Assembly (NCBI GenBank): GCA_910578075.1
Contig: CAJTPK010000020.1
Span: forward strand, 1-64,000
Direction of reading: 5' to 3'
Source: an uncultured Muribaculaceae bacterium
Lineage (GTDB): Bacteria > Bacteroidota > Bacteroidia > Bacteroidales > Muribaculaceae
Length of the DNA stretch: 64,000 nt
Part shown: positions 9,331 through 18,224 of the stretch, piece by piece
Layout: each line of letters opens with the position of its first letter
Position numbering within the stretch: the first letter of the stretch is position 1
Program-made: the position numbers and the translations under genes
Notes under the pieces: model-generated
Told to the model about the DNA's origin: nothing
What the model saw: only the letters and a program-made list of their open reading frames with translations
The model's database searches: none

Positions 9331-10059
9331 CTATTTTTGCGTCTTTCCGATGGAATGATTTGTCAGATATTGCTGGAAGGCGCCTTTATAACTGTCTCCG
9401 ACAGGAATATAATTCTCCTCATCCATTATTATACGGTTGCGTTCTATCACCTGCACATGATCCATATTCACAATGAATGAGCGGTGCACCTGTAGGAAAT
9501 TCTCTGACAGACGATTCTTTATGGCAGCAAAAGAACTGAGTGTGACCAGCGGATTCTTTTGTTTGTCTACAAATATGCGCAGATACTCTCCATATCCCCG
9601 GATGAAACGTATGTCAGCGAGATTAACACGTATGTAGCGGTAATCAACCTTGATGAATATTGAATCGGATGGCGAATCAGACTGTGCGCTACTGTTTTTA
9701 GATATGCGAATGTCAAGAGCCTTCTGTGCTGCACGACTGAAATCCACATAGCTGTATGGTTTCAATAGATAATCCACTGCAGATACACGATAGCTGTCAA
9801 CGGCATAATGGTCGTATGCCGTTGTGAATATCACCATCGGAGGATCGGAAAGTGACTTTATAAAATCCATGCCGTTGAGATCCGGCATGTTGATATCTGT
9901 GATAACAAGATCAATATCAGCGGTGGCGAGATATTCTATAGCCTCAAAACCGCTCGAACACGCGGAGGCAAGTTCCATAAACGGAGTCTTGTCAACATAG
10001 CTTCTAAGTTTCTCAAGAGCTATAGGCTCATCGTCAATTATAAGAGTCTTTAGTTTCAT
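9331..10059 (-). CDS. LytTR-family response regulator
   Basis: A 242-residue DNA-binding response regulator. The receiver domain (residues 1-120) has the acidic pair DD at 9-10, phospho-acceptor Asp55 in VITDINMPD, Thr in FTTAYD and Lys in LLKPYS. The LytTR domain (about 140-235) carries the RYIRVNLADIRFIRGYGEYLRI and FLQVHRSFIVN motifs. It overlaps the kinase gene by 26 bases. It is paired with the LytS-type kinase and lies above the efflux operon, which is the likely but unproven target. Confidence 0.93.
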   Translation of the reverse strand: MKLKTLIIDDEPIALEKLRSYVDKTPFMELASACSSGFEAIEYLATADIDLVITDINMPDLNGMDFIKSLSDPPMVIFTTAYDHYAVDSYRVSAVDYLLKPYSYVDFSRAAQKALDIRISKNSSAQSDSPSDSIFIKVDYRYIRVNLADIRFIRGYGEYLRIFVDKQKNPLVTLSSFAAIKNRLSENFLQVHRSFIVNMDHVQVIERNRIIMDEENYIPVGDSYKGAFQQYLTNHSIGKTQK

Positions 10060-11158
10060 TCAGAGGTATTGTAAGGGTTACGGCATATTCATTATCATTC
10101 TCGCTTATTTTAAGGGTAGCTTCAGGACCATAGAGGAGATTCAGACGCTGGCTTACGTTGCGTAACCCGATTCCGTCACTTCCTTTGTTTTCCTCATTCT
10201 TATGCCTGCTGTTGACGCAGGAGAAAAATAATTGGCCCTCTTTAATCGTAATGTCGACATTGACTATGGATAATTCCCTGTAGCTTATGCCATGCTTGAA
10301 TGCGTTTTCCACAAACACAAGAAACAACAAAGGAGGTATGTTGATTTGTGCTGTCTTTTCAGGATTCGGAAAATTCCGGATTATCTTTACTTTATCTTCC
10401 GGGAAGCGTCTCCTCATGATCCGCAGATAATTCCGCAGAAAATCAATCTCATTCTCAAGGGGAATTCGGGTCTGCGAACTGTCATAAAGCATATAGCGCA
10501 TAAGTTTCGACATATCTATCACCATCGATTGAGCCTTCTCCGGATCAATCTCAATCATGCCATGAATATTGTTGAGCATGTTCATATAGAAATGAGGATT
10601 TATCTGCGCCTTGAGGTAAGCCAGTTCGTTTTCGGCATTGGCTTTCATAAGGCTTTCGCGCTCCAGTTTGTCCTCAAATCTTTGGAACAGAAGAGCTATT
10701 GCCATATTCCCACCCATCAAGAGAAGAGCGTATGTAAAATCGAGAAGCAGAGGCATGGGTAGCAGCGGATGAGGATGGTTGCGCGAAGCTGGTTTCGGTT
10801 TCATATCCTCTGGTATCGAATTGAAGAAATGGGAAAATTCAAAAAACTGGTAGATCCACATAGCAGTAACCAATGCCCCCGCTGCAAGGAAATAGGATTT
10901 CACCCTGTTTCTGAGAAGAAGTCTCGGGATGAGCAGCCAATTGTTTATACCGAAAAGTATCATGAAAGGAATCAGGGTTTTCACCATCCTCGGCAGCATG
11001 TTAACATCAAACAGAGGCCCGTTTACCTCCGCTCTCCCCTTTATGATATTCAGCGTATATATTCCTATGGCTATCAGCCAAAGAAACAGATACACCACAT
11101 TTTCAGTTCTTCTGCTTTTAAGTCGTAAATTTAAACAGTTTCCAAAAGTCTTGCCCAT
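10034..11158 (-). CDS. LytS/YehU-type sensor histidine kinase
   Basis: A 374-residue membrane kinase. Four hydrophobic segments occupy roughly the first 155 residues; a short coiled region leads to the His_kinase domain with LKAQINPHFYMNML (phospho-acceptor His) and a degenerate HATPase region (FVENAFKHGIS and GIGLRNVSQRLNLLYG). No periplasmic sensor domain is present, so sensing is probably within or at the membrane. Partner of the overlapping LytTR regulator. Unusually, its ATG directly follows the T run of a hairpin terminator. Confidence 0.92.
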   Translation of the reverse strand: MGKTFGNCLNLRLKSRRTENVVYLFLWLIAIGIYTLNIIKGRAEVNGPLFDVNMLPRMVKTLIPFMILFGINNWLLIPRLLLRNRVKSYFLAAGALVTAMWIYQFFEFSHFFNSIPEDMKPKPASRNHPHPLLPMPLLLDFTYALLLMGGNMAIALLFQRFEDKLERESLMKANAENELAYLKAQINPHFYMNMLNNIHGMIEIDPEKAQSMVIDMSKLMRYMLYDSSQTRIPLENEIDFLRNYLRIMRRRFPEDKVKIIRNFPNPEKTAQINIPPLLFLVFVENAFKHGISYRELSIVNVDITIKEGQLFFSCVNSRHKNEENKGSDGIGLRNVSQRLNLLYGPEATLKISENDNEYAVTLTIPLNETKDSYN

Positions 11159-11208
11159 AAAAAATCTCTGATGCTTTTCGCAAATTTACAAAAAAGCATC
11201 AGAGATTT
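11159..11208 (-). terminator. terminator abutting the kinase start codon
   Basis: A 17-bp perfect stem (11192-11208 with 11162-11178) has a 13-base loop and a six-T run (11164-11159) on the minus strand, immediately followed by the ATG of the kinase gene. The loop contains TAAATTTG, a match to the -7 element, but no -33 TTTG at the right distance. It should stop read-through from the purine operon. Confidence 0.75.
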
Positions 11209-11222
11209 GAATAAAATTCAGT

Positions 11223-11252
11223 AAAAGGCTTGCTTTAACCGATAAAAAGCCT
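11223..11252 (-). terminator. terminator of the purine operon after guaA
   Basis: AGGCTT (11226-11231) and AAGCCT (11247-11252) form a short stem followed by TTTT on the minus strand, directly after the guaA stop. Weak alone, it works in tandem with the stronger hairpin at 11159-11208. Confidence 0.55.
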
Positions 11253-11254
11253 GT

Positions 11255-12781
11255 TTATTCCCACTCGATAGTTGCCGGTGGCTTGGAGGATATATCGTAG
11301 ACTACGCGGTTGATGCCGCGCACTTTGTTGATTATCTCGTTGGAGGTCTTTGCAAGGAATTCATATGGCAAGTGTACCCAGTCGGCTGTCATTCCGTCTG
11401 TAGAGATTACCGCACGGAGTGCCACGCAGCTCTCATAGGTGCGCTCATCACCCATCACTCCCACGCTCTGCACAGGCAGCAGCATCACGCCGGCCTGCCA
11501 TACCTGGTCGTATAGTCCTGCTTCGCGAAGGCCATCTATGAAGATCTTGTCAGCCTCCTGGAGGATGCGTACCTTCTCCGGTGTCACTTCACCGATGATG
11601 CGGATGCCGAGACCGGGTCCGGGGAAAGGATGACGTCCCAAGAGACGTTGGTCCATATCCATTGCTTTGCCTACGCGACGAACCTCATCCTTGAAAAGAA
11701 GACGGAGAGGCTCAACAATCTTAAGATTCATCTCTTTGGGCAGTCCGCCTACATTATGGTGGCTCTTGATGGTAGCAGATGGTCCTTTCACAGAGCAGCT
11801 CTCGATCACATCCGGATAAATGGTGCCCTGGGCAAGCCAACGGGCGTTCTCTATCTTCTTTGCCTCGGCATTGAATACCTCGACAAAATCCCTGCCGATA
11901 ATCTTGCGCTTCTGCTCAGGGTCTGTTATCCCCTTCAGATCGCTATAGAAGCGTTCTGACGCGTCTACACCGATAACATTAAGCCCCATGTTCTTGTAGG
12001 AGTCAAGAACGTCCTCAAACTCGTTTTTGCGGAGCAGACCGTTATTGACGAATATACATGTCAGGCTGTCACCGATAGCTTTGTGGAGGAGCATTGCGGC
12101 AACAGATGAGTCAACACCGCCTGATAATCCAAGAATCACGCGCTCGTCGCCAATTTTCTCCTTTAATTCGGCAACAGTTGTCTCTATGAATGAAGCTGGA
12201 CTCCAGGATCCGTCGCATCCGCATATTCCGAGCACAAAATTGGATAGTATCTTTGTGCCATCGGTTGAATGGTAAACCTCGGGATGGAATTGTATGCCCC
12301 ATGTCTGTTCCCCTTCGATATGATAAGCTGCGGCACGAACGTTTTCCGTTGAGCCTATAACTTTGTAGGTCTCGGGAAGGCGGGTGATTGTGTCGCCATG
12401 GCTCATCCACACCTGTGTGTGAGAAGGCACTTCCTGCATCAATGCATCCTGCGGATCAACCACGGTGAGCATTGCCCTGCCGTATTCACGGCTGGGAGCG
12501 CCTTCAACTTCACCACCATATTCATTGGCAAGAAGCTGCGCGCCGTAGCAGACACCAAGCAAGGGTAGTTTACCCTTTATGGCACTCAGGTCAGGCTTAG
12601 GTGCATCCGCATCCCTTACCGAAGATGGGGAGCCGGAAAGAATCACGCCCTTCACGTCCGCATCAAGAGCTGGAATCTTATTGAAGGGGTGTATCTCGCA
12701 ATATACATTAAGCTCACGCACCCTGCGGGCTATGAGTTGGGTATATTGCGAACCAAAATCTATGATAAGTATCTTTTGCAT
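11255..12781 (-). CDS. guaA: GMP synthase (glutamine-hydrolysing)
   Basis: Converts XMP to GMP with ATP and glutamine. The 508-residue chain has an N-terminal class I amidotransferase domain (Cys78 in GVCYG; His/Glu in IQFHPEVYHS), an ATP-pyrophosphatase domain with the GLSGGVDSS P-loop, and the C-terminal dimerisation domain ending PPATIEWE. Length and motifs are normal. Last gene of the purine operon, 4 bases after guaB, which makes its substrate. Confidence 0.97.
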   Translation of the reverse strand: MQKILIIDFGSQYTQLIARRVRELNVYCEIHPFNKIPALDADVKGVILSGSPSSVRDADAPKPDLSAIKGKLPLLGVCYGAQLLANEYGGEVEGAPSREYGRAMLTVVDPQDALMQEVPSHTQVWMSHGDTITRLPETYKVIGSTENVRAAAYHIEGEQTWGIQFHPEVYHSTDGTKILSNFVLGICGCDGSWSPASFIETTVAELKEKIGDERVILGLSGGVDSSVAAMLLHKAIGDSLTCIFVNNGLLRKNEFEDVLDSYKNMGLNVIGVDASERFYSDLKGITDPEQKRKIIGRDFVEVFNAEAKKIENARWLAQGTIYPDVIESCSVKGPSATIKSHHNVGGLPKEMNLKIVEPLRLLFKDEVRRVGKAMDMDQRLLGRHPFPGPGLGIRIIGEVTPEKVRILQEADKIFIDGLREAGLYDQVWQAGVMLLPVQSVGVMGDERTYESCVALRAVISTDGMTADWVHLPYEFLAKTSNEIINKVRGINRVVYDISSKPPATIEWE

Positions 12782-12785
12782 ATGG

Positions 12786-14255
12786 TTATCCTCTTGAGTA
12801 GTTGGGAGCTTCTTTTGTGATGGTCACATCGTGGGGATGGTTCTCTGTCACTCCGGCGGTGGTTATGCGGGTGAATTTGGCGTTGTGTAGAGCGTCAATA
12901 TCTTTTGCACCGCAATATCCCATGCCTGAGCGTAATCCGCCGGCGAGCTGATATACAGTCTCGCTGAGAGTGCCTTTGTAAGGCACTCGGGCTACGATTC
13001 CCTCGGGAACAAACTTGCTTGAGTCAACTTTGTCTGATTGGAAATAGCGGTCTTTGGAGCCTGCTTCCATTGCATCAACAGAACCCATTCCGCGGTATGA
13101 CTTGAATTTACGGCCATTATAGATGATTGTGTCGCCGGGAGATTCCTCAACGCCTGCGAACATTGAGCCGCACATAACGCAGTCGCCTCCGGCGGCAAGT
13201 GCCTTCACAATGTCTCCGGAATAACGGAGACCACCGTCTGCAATCACCGGAACGCCATATTCTTTTGCTACTTTGGCAGCATCGAATATAGCGGAAAGCT
13301 GTGGCATACCCACGCCTGCCACGATGCGTGTGGTGCATATTGATCCGGGGCCGATTCCTACCTTGATACCGTCAGCACCGGCTTCGATAAGGAAACGCGC
13401 TGCTTCTCCTGTGGCGATGTTGCCCACCACCACGTCAAGTTCCGGATAAGCGGCTTTAACGGCTTTGAGTGTCTTTGTAACGTTGGCTGAATGGCCGTGT
13501 GCCGTGTCGATTACAACAGCGTCCACACCTGCCTCAACAAGGGCTTTTACGCGGTCAAGAGTATCGGATGTAACGCCAACACCGGCTGCTACACGCAGAC
13601 GACCTTTGCTATCCTTGCAGGCGGAGGGATAATCCTGAATCTTGGTAATGTCACGATATGTGATGAGTCCCATCAGTTTGCCATCCTTGTCAACAACAGG
13701 GAGTTTCTCAATCTTGTTCTTTAGAAGAATCTGTGATGCCTCTGCAAGGTCGGGATTGGAAGTGGTGACAAGATTCTCTTTTGTCATCACTTCTGATATC
13801 GGGAGTTGCATATCCTGCTGGAAACGGAGGTCGCGGTTTGTCACGATTCCGATGAGGTGGTTGTCAGTATCGACAACCGGTATACCGCCGATATGATTGT
13901 CGTGCATAAGCTGCAGAGCCTCTCCTACTGTCTGGTCTTTGGAGATGGTCACAGGATCGTAGATCATGCCGCTTTCGGCACGCTTCACTTTGCGTACCTG
14001 GGCAGCCTGCGCGTCAATCGACATATTCTTATGGATCACTCCGATTCCACCTTCGCGGGCTATGGCGATTGCCATATTCGCCTCTGTCACGGTGTCCATT
14101 GCTGCTGATACAAACGGAATGTTCAGTGGTATGTTACGGGAGAATCTGCCTGCCAGATTCACCATATTCGGAGTAACTTCCGAATATGCCGGAATCAGGA
14201 GCACATCGTCGAAGGTCATGCCTTCCTGCACTATTTTTTCATCTATGAAGCTCAT
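12786..14255 (-). CDS. guaB: IMP dehydrogenase
   Basis: Oxidises IMP to XMP with NAD+, the committed step to GMP. The product is 489 residues: a TIM barrel split by two CBS domains (about residues 95-205; VMTKENLVTT and a KLPVVD motif), catalytic Cys307 in GSICTTR, the flap motif in YRGMGS and the MRSGMGYCG-like LRSGMGYCGA loop. The frame runs up to 14315 but MSFIDEKIVQEGMTFDDVLL at 14255 is the family start. Spacing of 4 bases to both purA and guaA indicates tight co-expression of the AMP and GMP branches. Confidence 0.97.
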   Translation of the reverse strand: MSFIDEKIVQEGMTFDDVLLIPAYSEVTPNMVNLAGRFSRNIPLNIPFVSAAMDTVTEANMAIAIAREGGIGVIHKNMSIDAQAAQVRKVKRAESGMIYDPVTISKDQTVGEALQLMHDNHIGGIPVVDTDNHLIGIVTNRDLRFQQDMQLPISEVMTKENLVTTSNPDLAEASQILLKNKIEKLPVVDKDGKLMGLITYRDITKIQDYPSACKDSKGRLRVAAGVGVTSDTLDRVKALVEAGVDAVVIDTAHGHSANVTKTLKAVKAAYPELDVVVGNIATGEAARFLIEAGADGIKVGIGPGSICTTRIVAGVGMPQLSAIFDAAKVAKEYGVPVIADGGLRYSGDIVKALAAGGDCVMCGSMFAGVEESPGDTIIYNGRKFKSYRGMGSVDAMEAGSKDRYFQSDKVDSSKFVPEGIVARVPYKGTLSETVYQLAGGLRSGMGYCGAKDIDALHNAKFTRITTAGVTENHPHDVTITKEAPNYSRG

Positions 14256-14259
14256 GTAA

Positions 14260-15552
14260 TCAGAAATTTTTAAGTTCGGGGGAGATTGTGATTGTCTGGG
14301 TGCGGTCCGGACCAACGGAAATCATTCCTACAGGCACTCCGGTAACTTCCTCAATCTTGCGCACATAGGCTTTTGCCGCCTCGGGTAGATCTTCAAAACT
14401 CTTCGCACCGGTGATATCCTCTTTCCAGCCCTCGAGCTCAATAAGGACAGGTTTGCATTTGGCGAGTTTTGAAATTGTAGAAGGGGGTGTGTCAAGGATT
14501 TCTCCTTCGCATTCATAACCGGTGCAGATGCTTACTTTGTCAAGTCCGGAAAGGACATCGAAAAGCATAAGCGCCCAGTTGTCGATTCCGGAGAGACGCG
14601 CTACATAGCGTGCCACAACAGCGTCAAACCAACCGATGCGGCGTGGACGTCCGGTCACGGTGCCATACTCATGGCCACGCTCGCGGATCTCATGGGCGAT
14701 ATCGCCGAAGAGCTCAGTGGGGAATGGTCCCTCGCCTACACGGGTGCAATATGCCTTTGCTACGCCGAGAACGTTGTCAATCCATTTGGGGGAGATGCCT
14801 GCACCTACCGGAACACTTGCGGCAGATGGTGTGGATGAGGTAACGAAAGGATATGTGCCGTGATCTATGCAGAGCATCATGCCCTGTGCGCCCTCGAAGA
14901 GCACCTTGGCGTCTGTAAGCAGAGTGTCGTTTATAAGTTTTGACGTGTCTGTGATCATATGGCCGATCTTGCCGGCGATGTCCATATATTGGTCATATAC
15001 CTCCTTGAAATCGAATTCCGGAAGTCCCAGCATCTTAAGCTCGCGGTTTTTTACATCGAGGGCAGCCTGCAGGCGCTCTGCGAAATATTCGGGTTCAAGA
15101 AGATCTCCCATACGGAGACCTACACGGCTGTATTTGTCGGAATATGCCGGACCGATACCTTTCTTTGTTGTGCCGATGAGTGATTTACCTTTCATATTCT
15201 CATAGGCACCGTCAAGAGCGGAATGCCAGGGCATAACCATTGCCGCGCGGTTTGAGATAAAGAGCTGGTAATCGGTGATTCCCTGCTGATGGAGCCTGTC
15301 AAGTTCGGCGATAACGGATACCGGATTGACTACCATGCCATTAGCCATCACATTGATGGTCTTGGGATTGAAAATTCCGGAAGGAATGCTCTGTAGTGAG
15401 TATTTCTTGCCATCGAACACTACCGAGTGGCCAGCGTTGTTACCACCCTGATAACGGACCACCATGTCAGCGCGGCATGCGAAGTAGTCGGTCATCTTGC
15501 CCTTCCCTTCGTCGCCCCACTGCGATCCGATTACAACTAATCTTTGAGACAT
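14260..15552 (-). CDS. purA: adenylosuccinate synthetase
   Basis: Joins IMP and aspartate using GTP, the first step of the AMP branch. The chain is 430 residues with GDEGKGK (residues 13-19, catalytic Asp14), GGNNAGH with catalytic His42, and the TTKKGIGPAY and TVTGRPRRIGWFD motifs. Upstream is purB, which uses this enzyme's product, separated by a 78-base spacer carrying a heptamer array; downstream is guaB. Confidence 0.97.
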   Translation of the reverse strand: MSQRLVVIGSQWGDEGKGKMTDYFACRADMVVRYQGGNNAGHSVVFDGKKYSLQSIPSGIFNPKTINVMANGMVVNPVSVIAELDRLHQQGITDYQLFISNRAAMVMPWHSALDGAYENMKGKSLIGTTKKGIGPAYSDKYSRVGLRMGDLLEPEYFAERLQAALDVKNRELKMLGLPEFDFKEVYDQYMDIAGKIGHMITDTSKLINDTLLTDAKVLFEGAQGMMLCIDHGTYPFVTSSTPSAASVPVGAGISPKWIDNVLGVAKAYCTRVGEGPFPTELFGDIAHEIRERGHEYGTVTGRPRRIGWFDAVVARYVARLSGIDNWALMLFDVLSGLDKVSICTGYECEGEILDTPPSTISKLAKCKPVLIELEGWKEDITGAKSFEDLPEAAKAYVRKIEEVTGVPVGMISVGPDRTQTITISPELKNF

Positions 15553-15589
15553 ATCTTGAATATATTTTTAATTCTAACAACTCCCAATT

Positions 15590-15631
15590 CCTAACTCCTA
15601 ACCCCTAACTCCTAACCCCTAACTCCTAACT
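15590..15631. repeat. six 7-bp tandem repeats between purB and purA
   Basis: Six exact-length units, CCTAACT or CCTAACC on the plus strand (AGTTAGG/GGTTAGG on the coding strand), run without interruption from 15590 to 15631 and share the last base with the purB stop codon. The same heptamer recurs at 41587-41614 after pyrD. Degenerate copies continue to about 15577. Confidence 0.9.
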
Positions 15632-16926
15632 TATTTAAGTCCGTTGCGCTGATAAATATAGTCAACGTTCTTCATGTAGTAGTCGAGTGTGAAACATCCG
15701 TCAAGCTCCTCTTCGGTGAGGGCACCCATTACAACAGGATTCTGTTTGAGAAGCTTCTGATAGTTTGCACCTGTTGCCATAGCCTGCATTGCCACCGGCT
15801 GAACGGTATCGTATGCCTGTTCGCGGACGAATCCCTTTTCGATAAGTGCGTTCATTACGCGCTGTGCGAAAATCACACCGTTGGTGAGATAAATGTTTGA
15901 CTTCATTTTCTCGTCAAACACCACGAGGTTTTCAAGAATACCCATCATGCGGTTGAGCATATAGTCGAGAAGTATGGTTGCATCCGGCATGAGGATACGC
16001 TCTGTAGCTGAATGTGAGATGTCGCGTTCGTGCCAGAGAGCCACGTTATCGTATGCTGTCACCATGTATCCGCGGAGCACACGTGCGCAGCCGCATATGT
16101 TCTCGCTGGAGATTGGGTTACGTTTATGGGGCATCGCGCTGGAACCTTTCTGTCCTTTGCCAAAAGATTCCTCCACCTCATGCACCTCGGTGCGCTGTAG
16201 ATTGCGGATCTCGAGAGCCATCTGCTCAAGGCTTGCGCCTATAAGTGCGAGTGTGCCCATGTAGCAGGCGTGACGGTCGCGTTGGATCACCTGGGTTGAG
16301 ATGTCGGAAGAGTCAATGCCGAGTTTTTCGCATACATAGTCCTGTACAAACGGAGGGATATTGGCGAAATTACCTACAGCACCGCTGATCTTACCAACTT
16401 CCACACCACGGGCTGCCTCACGGAATCGTTTGAGGTTGCGCTGCATCTCCGCGCGCCAAAGCACCCACTTCAATCCGAAAGAAGTGATGTCGGCATGTAT
16501 GCCGTGTGTGCGTCCGATACAGGGGGTGTATTTATATTTCTCAGCCTGGCGTCCGAGCATATCGATATATTTCTCCAGGTCGGCGAGCAGGATTTCGTTT
16601 GCCTGCTTGAAAAGATAACCGTTGGCGGTATCCACAACGTCAGTTGAGGTCAGACCGTAATGCACCCATTTGCGCTCCTCGCCGAGTGACTCGGAAACTG
16701 TGCGGGTGAAAGCCACGATGTCGTGGCGTGTCTGGAGTTCGATCTCCTTGATACGGTCAATATTGAATGTGGCTTTCTCATTGAGTTTTACCACATCTTC
16801 TTCGGGAACTACCCCGAGTTTGCTCCAGGCCTCGGCGGCGAGAAGCTCAACTTTGAGATAAGCGTTAAACTTATTCTCCTCTGTCCAAACCTGACGCATT
16901 ATGTCGCGTCCATATCTTTCTATCAT
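15631..16926 (-). CDS. purB: adenylosuccinate lyase
   Basis: Cleaves SAICAR to AICAR and adenylosuccinate to AMP, serving both the main pathway and the AMP branch. The chain is 431 residues of the fumarase/aspartase fold; the signature GSSAMPHKRNP is present with the flexible-loop serine, plus GRTHGIHAD and LTSTDVVDTANG. It follows purD by 46 bases and precedes purA. Confidence 0.96.
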   Translation of the reverse strand: MIERYGRDIMRQVWTEENKFNAYLKVELLAAEAWSKLGVVPEEDVVKLNEKATFNIDRIKEIELQTRHDIVAFTRTVSESLGEERKWVHYGLTSTDVVDTANGYLFKQANEILLADLEKYIDMLGRQAEKYKYTPCIGRTHGIHADITSFGLKWVLWRAEMQRNLKRFREAARGVEVGKISGAVGNFANIPPFVQDYVCEKLGIDSSDISTQVIQRDRHACYMGTLALIGASLEQMALEIRNLQRTEVHEVEESFGKGQKGSSAMPHKRNPISSENICGCARVLRGYMVTAYDNVALWHERDISHSATERILMPDATILLDYMLNRMMGILENLVVFDEKMKSNIYLTNGVIFAQRVMNALIEKGFVREQAYDTVQPVAMQAMATGANYQKLLKQNPVVMGALTEEELDGCFTLDYYMKNVDYIYQRNGLK

Positions 16927-16972
16927 GATTGAATTGTCTTCTTTTGATTTAGAGTCCGTATATTGCCCTGAA

Positions 16973-18223
16973 TTATTTGTTTATTGCCTGATAACCGATA
17001 TCCGAGCGATGGAACAATGCCGGGCAGCTGATCTTGGCAATATCGCGGATTGCGGCATCCCGTGCCTCGGCAAGTGTCTCTCCCTCAGCAACCACCATCA
17101 GCACTCTGCCACCGGCGGTGATCAGTTTGCCCTCTTTTTCGGTTGTGCCCATATGGTAGGCAATGCCGTTGATTTTATCAAGTCCCGTAATCTCCGCTCC
17201 CTTCTCATATGAGCCGGGATAACCTTTCGAAGCAAGCACTATGCCGAGCATTGACTTGTCGCTCCATTCGGTTTCGAAATCCTTGCCATCTATGGCAGCA
17301 TCGAACAGTGAGTATATATCGCTTTTGAGACGTGGCAGGACCACCTCTGTCTCAGGATCTCCGAAGCGCGCATTGAATTCTATCACCTTCGGGCCATCCT
17401 TTGTCAGGATAAGACCGCCATAGAGAACTCCAAGGAAGGGTACACCCTCTTTCACCATCCCTTTGGCTACGGGACAGATGATTTTATCAAGGGCTTCCTG
17501 CCGTACATCCTCACCGATGAATGGTACAGGAGAATATGCGCCCATACCACCCGTATTGGGCCCTTTGTCTCCATCGAAAGCGCGTTTGTGGTCCTGGGCA
17601 ATGGCAAGAGGATACACCTTCTCTCCGGATACTATGCACATGAATGAGAATTCCGGTCCGTCGAGGAAGTCCTCAACCACTACTCTTCCTTTGCCGAAAG
17701 ATTCGTCGAGCAGCATGTCGCGCAGAGCCTCTTCCGCTTCTTCGTAGGTAAGAGCCACTACAACACCCTTTCCGGCGGCAAGTCCGTCATACTTGATTAC
17801 AGCGGGTAACGGACGGTTTTTTACATATTCCCAAGCCGGTTCAAACTCATCGAATACGCGGTATGCAGCTGTTGGAACATTATATTTATCCATCATCTCT
17901 TTCGCGAATTCCTTGGAGCTCTCTATGCGTGCCGCGTTTTTGGTCGGTCCGAATATTCTGAGACCGGCTGCTGCAAAACGGTCGGCTATGCCTGCAGCGA
18001 GGGCTGCCTCGGGACCGACAACGGTCATGTCAACCCCTTTGCTTGCTGCAAAATCCGCCAGGGCATCTATGTCTGTGACTCCGATAGCCACACATTCCGC
18101 CTTTTCTGCGATTCCGGCATTTCCGGGTGCACAATATATTTTCTCAACCTGTGGCGAACGGGAGAGAGCATCCACTATCGCATGCTCTCTGCCGCCGCTG
18201 CCTATTACGAGTACTTTCTTCAT
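16973..18223 (-). CDS. purD: phosphoribosylamine-glycine ligase (GARS)
   Basis: Makes GAR from phosphoribosylamine, glycine and ATP. The 416-residue ATP-grasp enzyme has GSGGREHA at the N-terminus, the KYDGLAAGKGVVVA ATP-binding strand and FNARFGDPETE metal-binding motif. Start is 1 base after the purH stop, indicating coupling. Stand-alone GARS without the purM or purN fusions seen in eukaryotes. Confidence 0.97.
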   Translation of the reverse strand: MKKVLVIGSGGREHAIVDALSRSPQVEKIYCAPGNAGIAEKAECVAIGVTDIDALADFAASKGVDMTVVGPEAALAAGIADRFAAAGLRIFGPTKNAARIESSKEFAKEMMDKYNVPTAAYRVFDEFEPAWEYVKNRPLPAVIKYDGLAAGKGVVVALTYEEAEEALRDMLLDESFGKGRVVVEDFLDGPEFSFMCIVSGEKVYPLAIAQDHKRAFDGDKGPNTGGMGAYSPVPFIGEDVRQEALDKIICPVAKGMVKEGVPFLGVLYGGLILTKDGPKVIEFNARFGDPETEVVLPRLKSDIYSLFDAAIDGKDFETEWSDKSMLGIVLASKGYPGSYEKGAEITGLDKINGIAYHMGTTEKEGKLITAGGRVLMVVAEGETLAEARDAAIRDIAKISCPALFHRSDIGYQAINK

Positions 18224-18224
18224 A

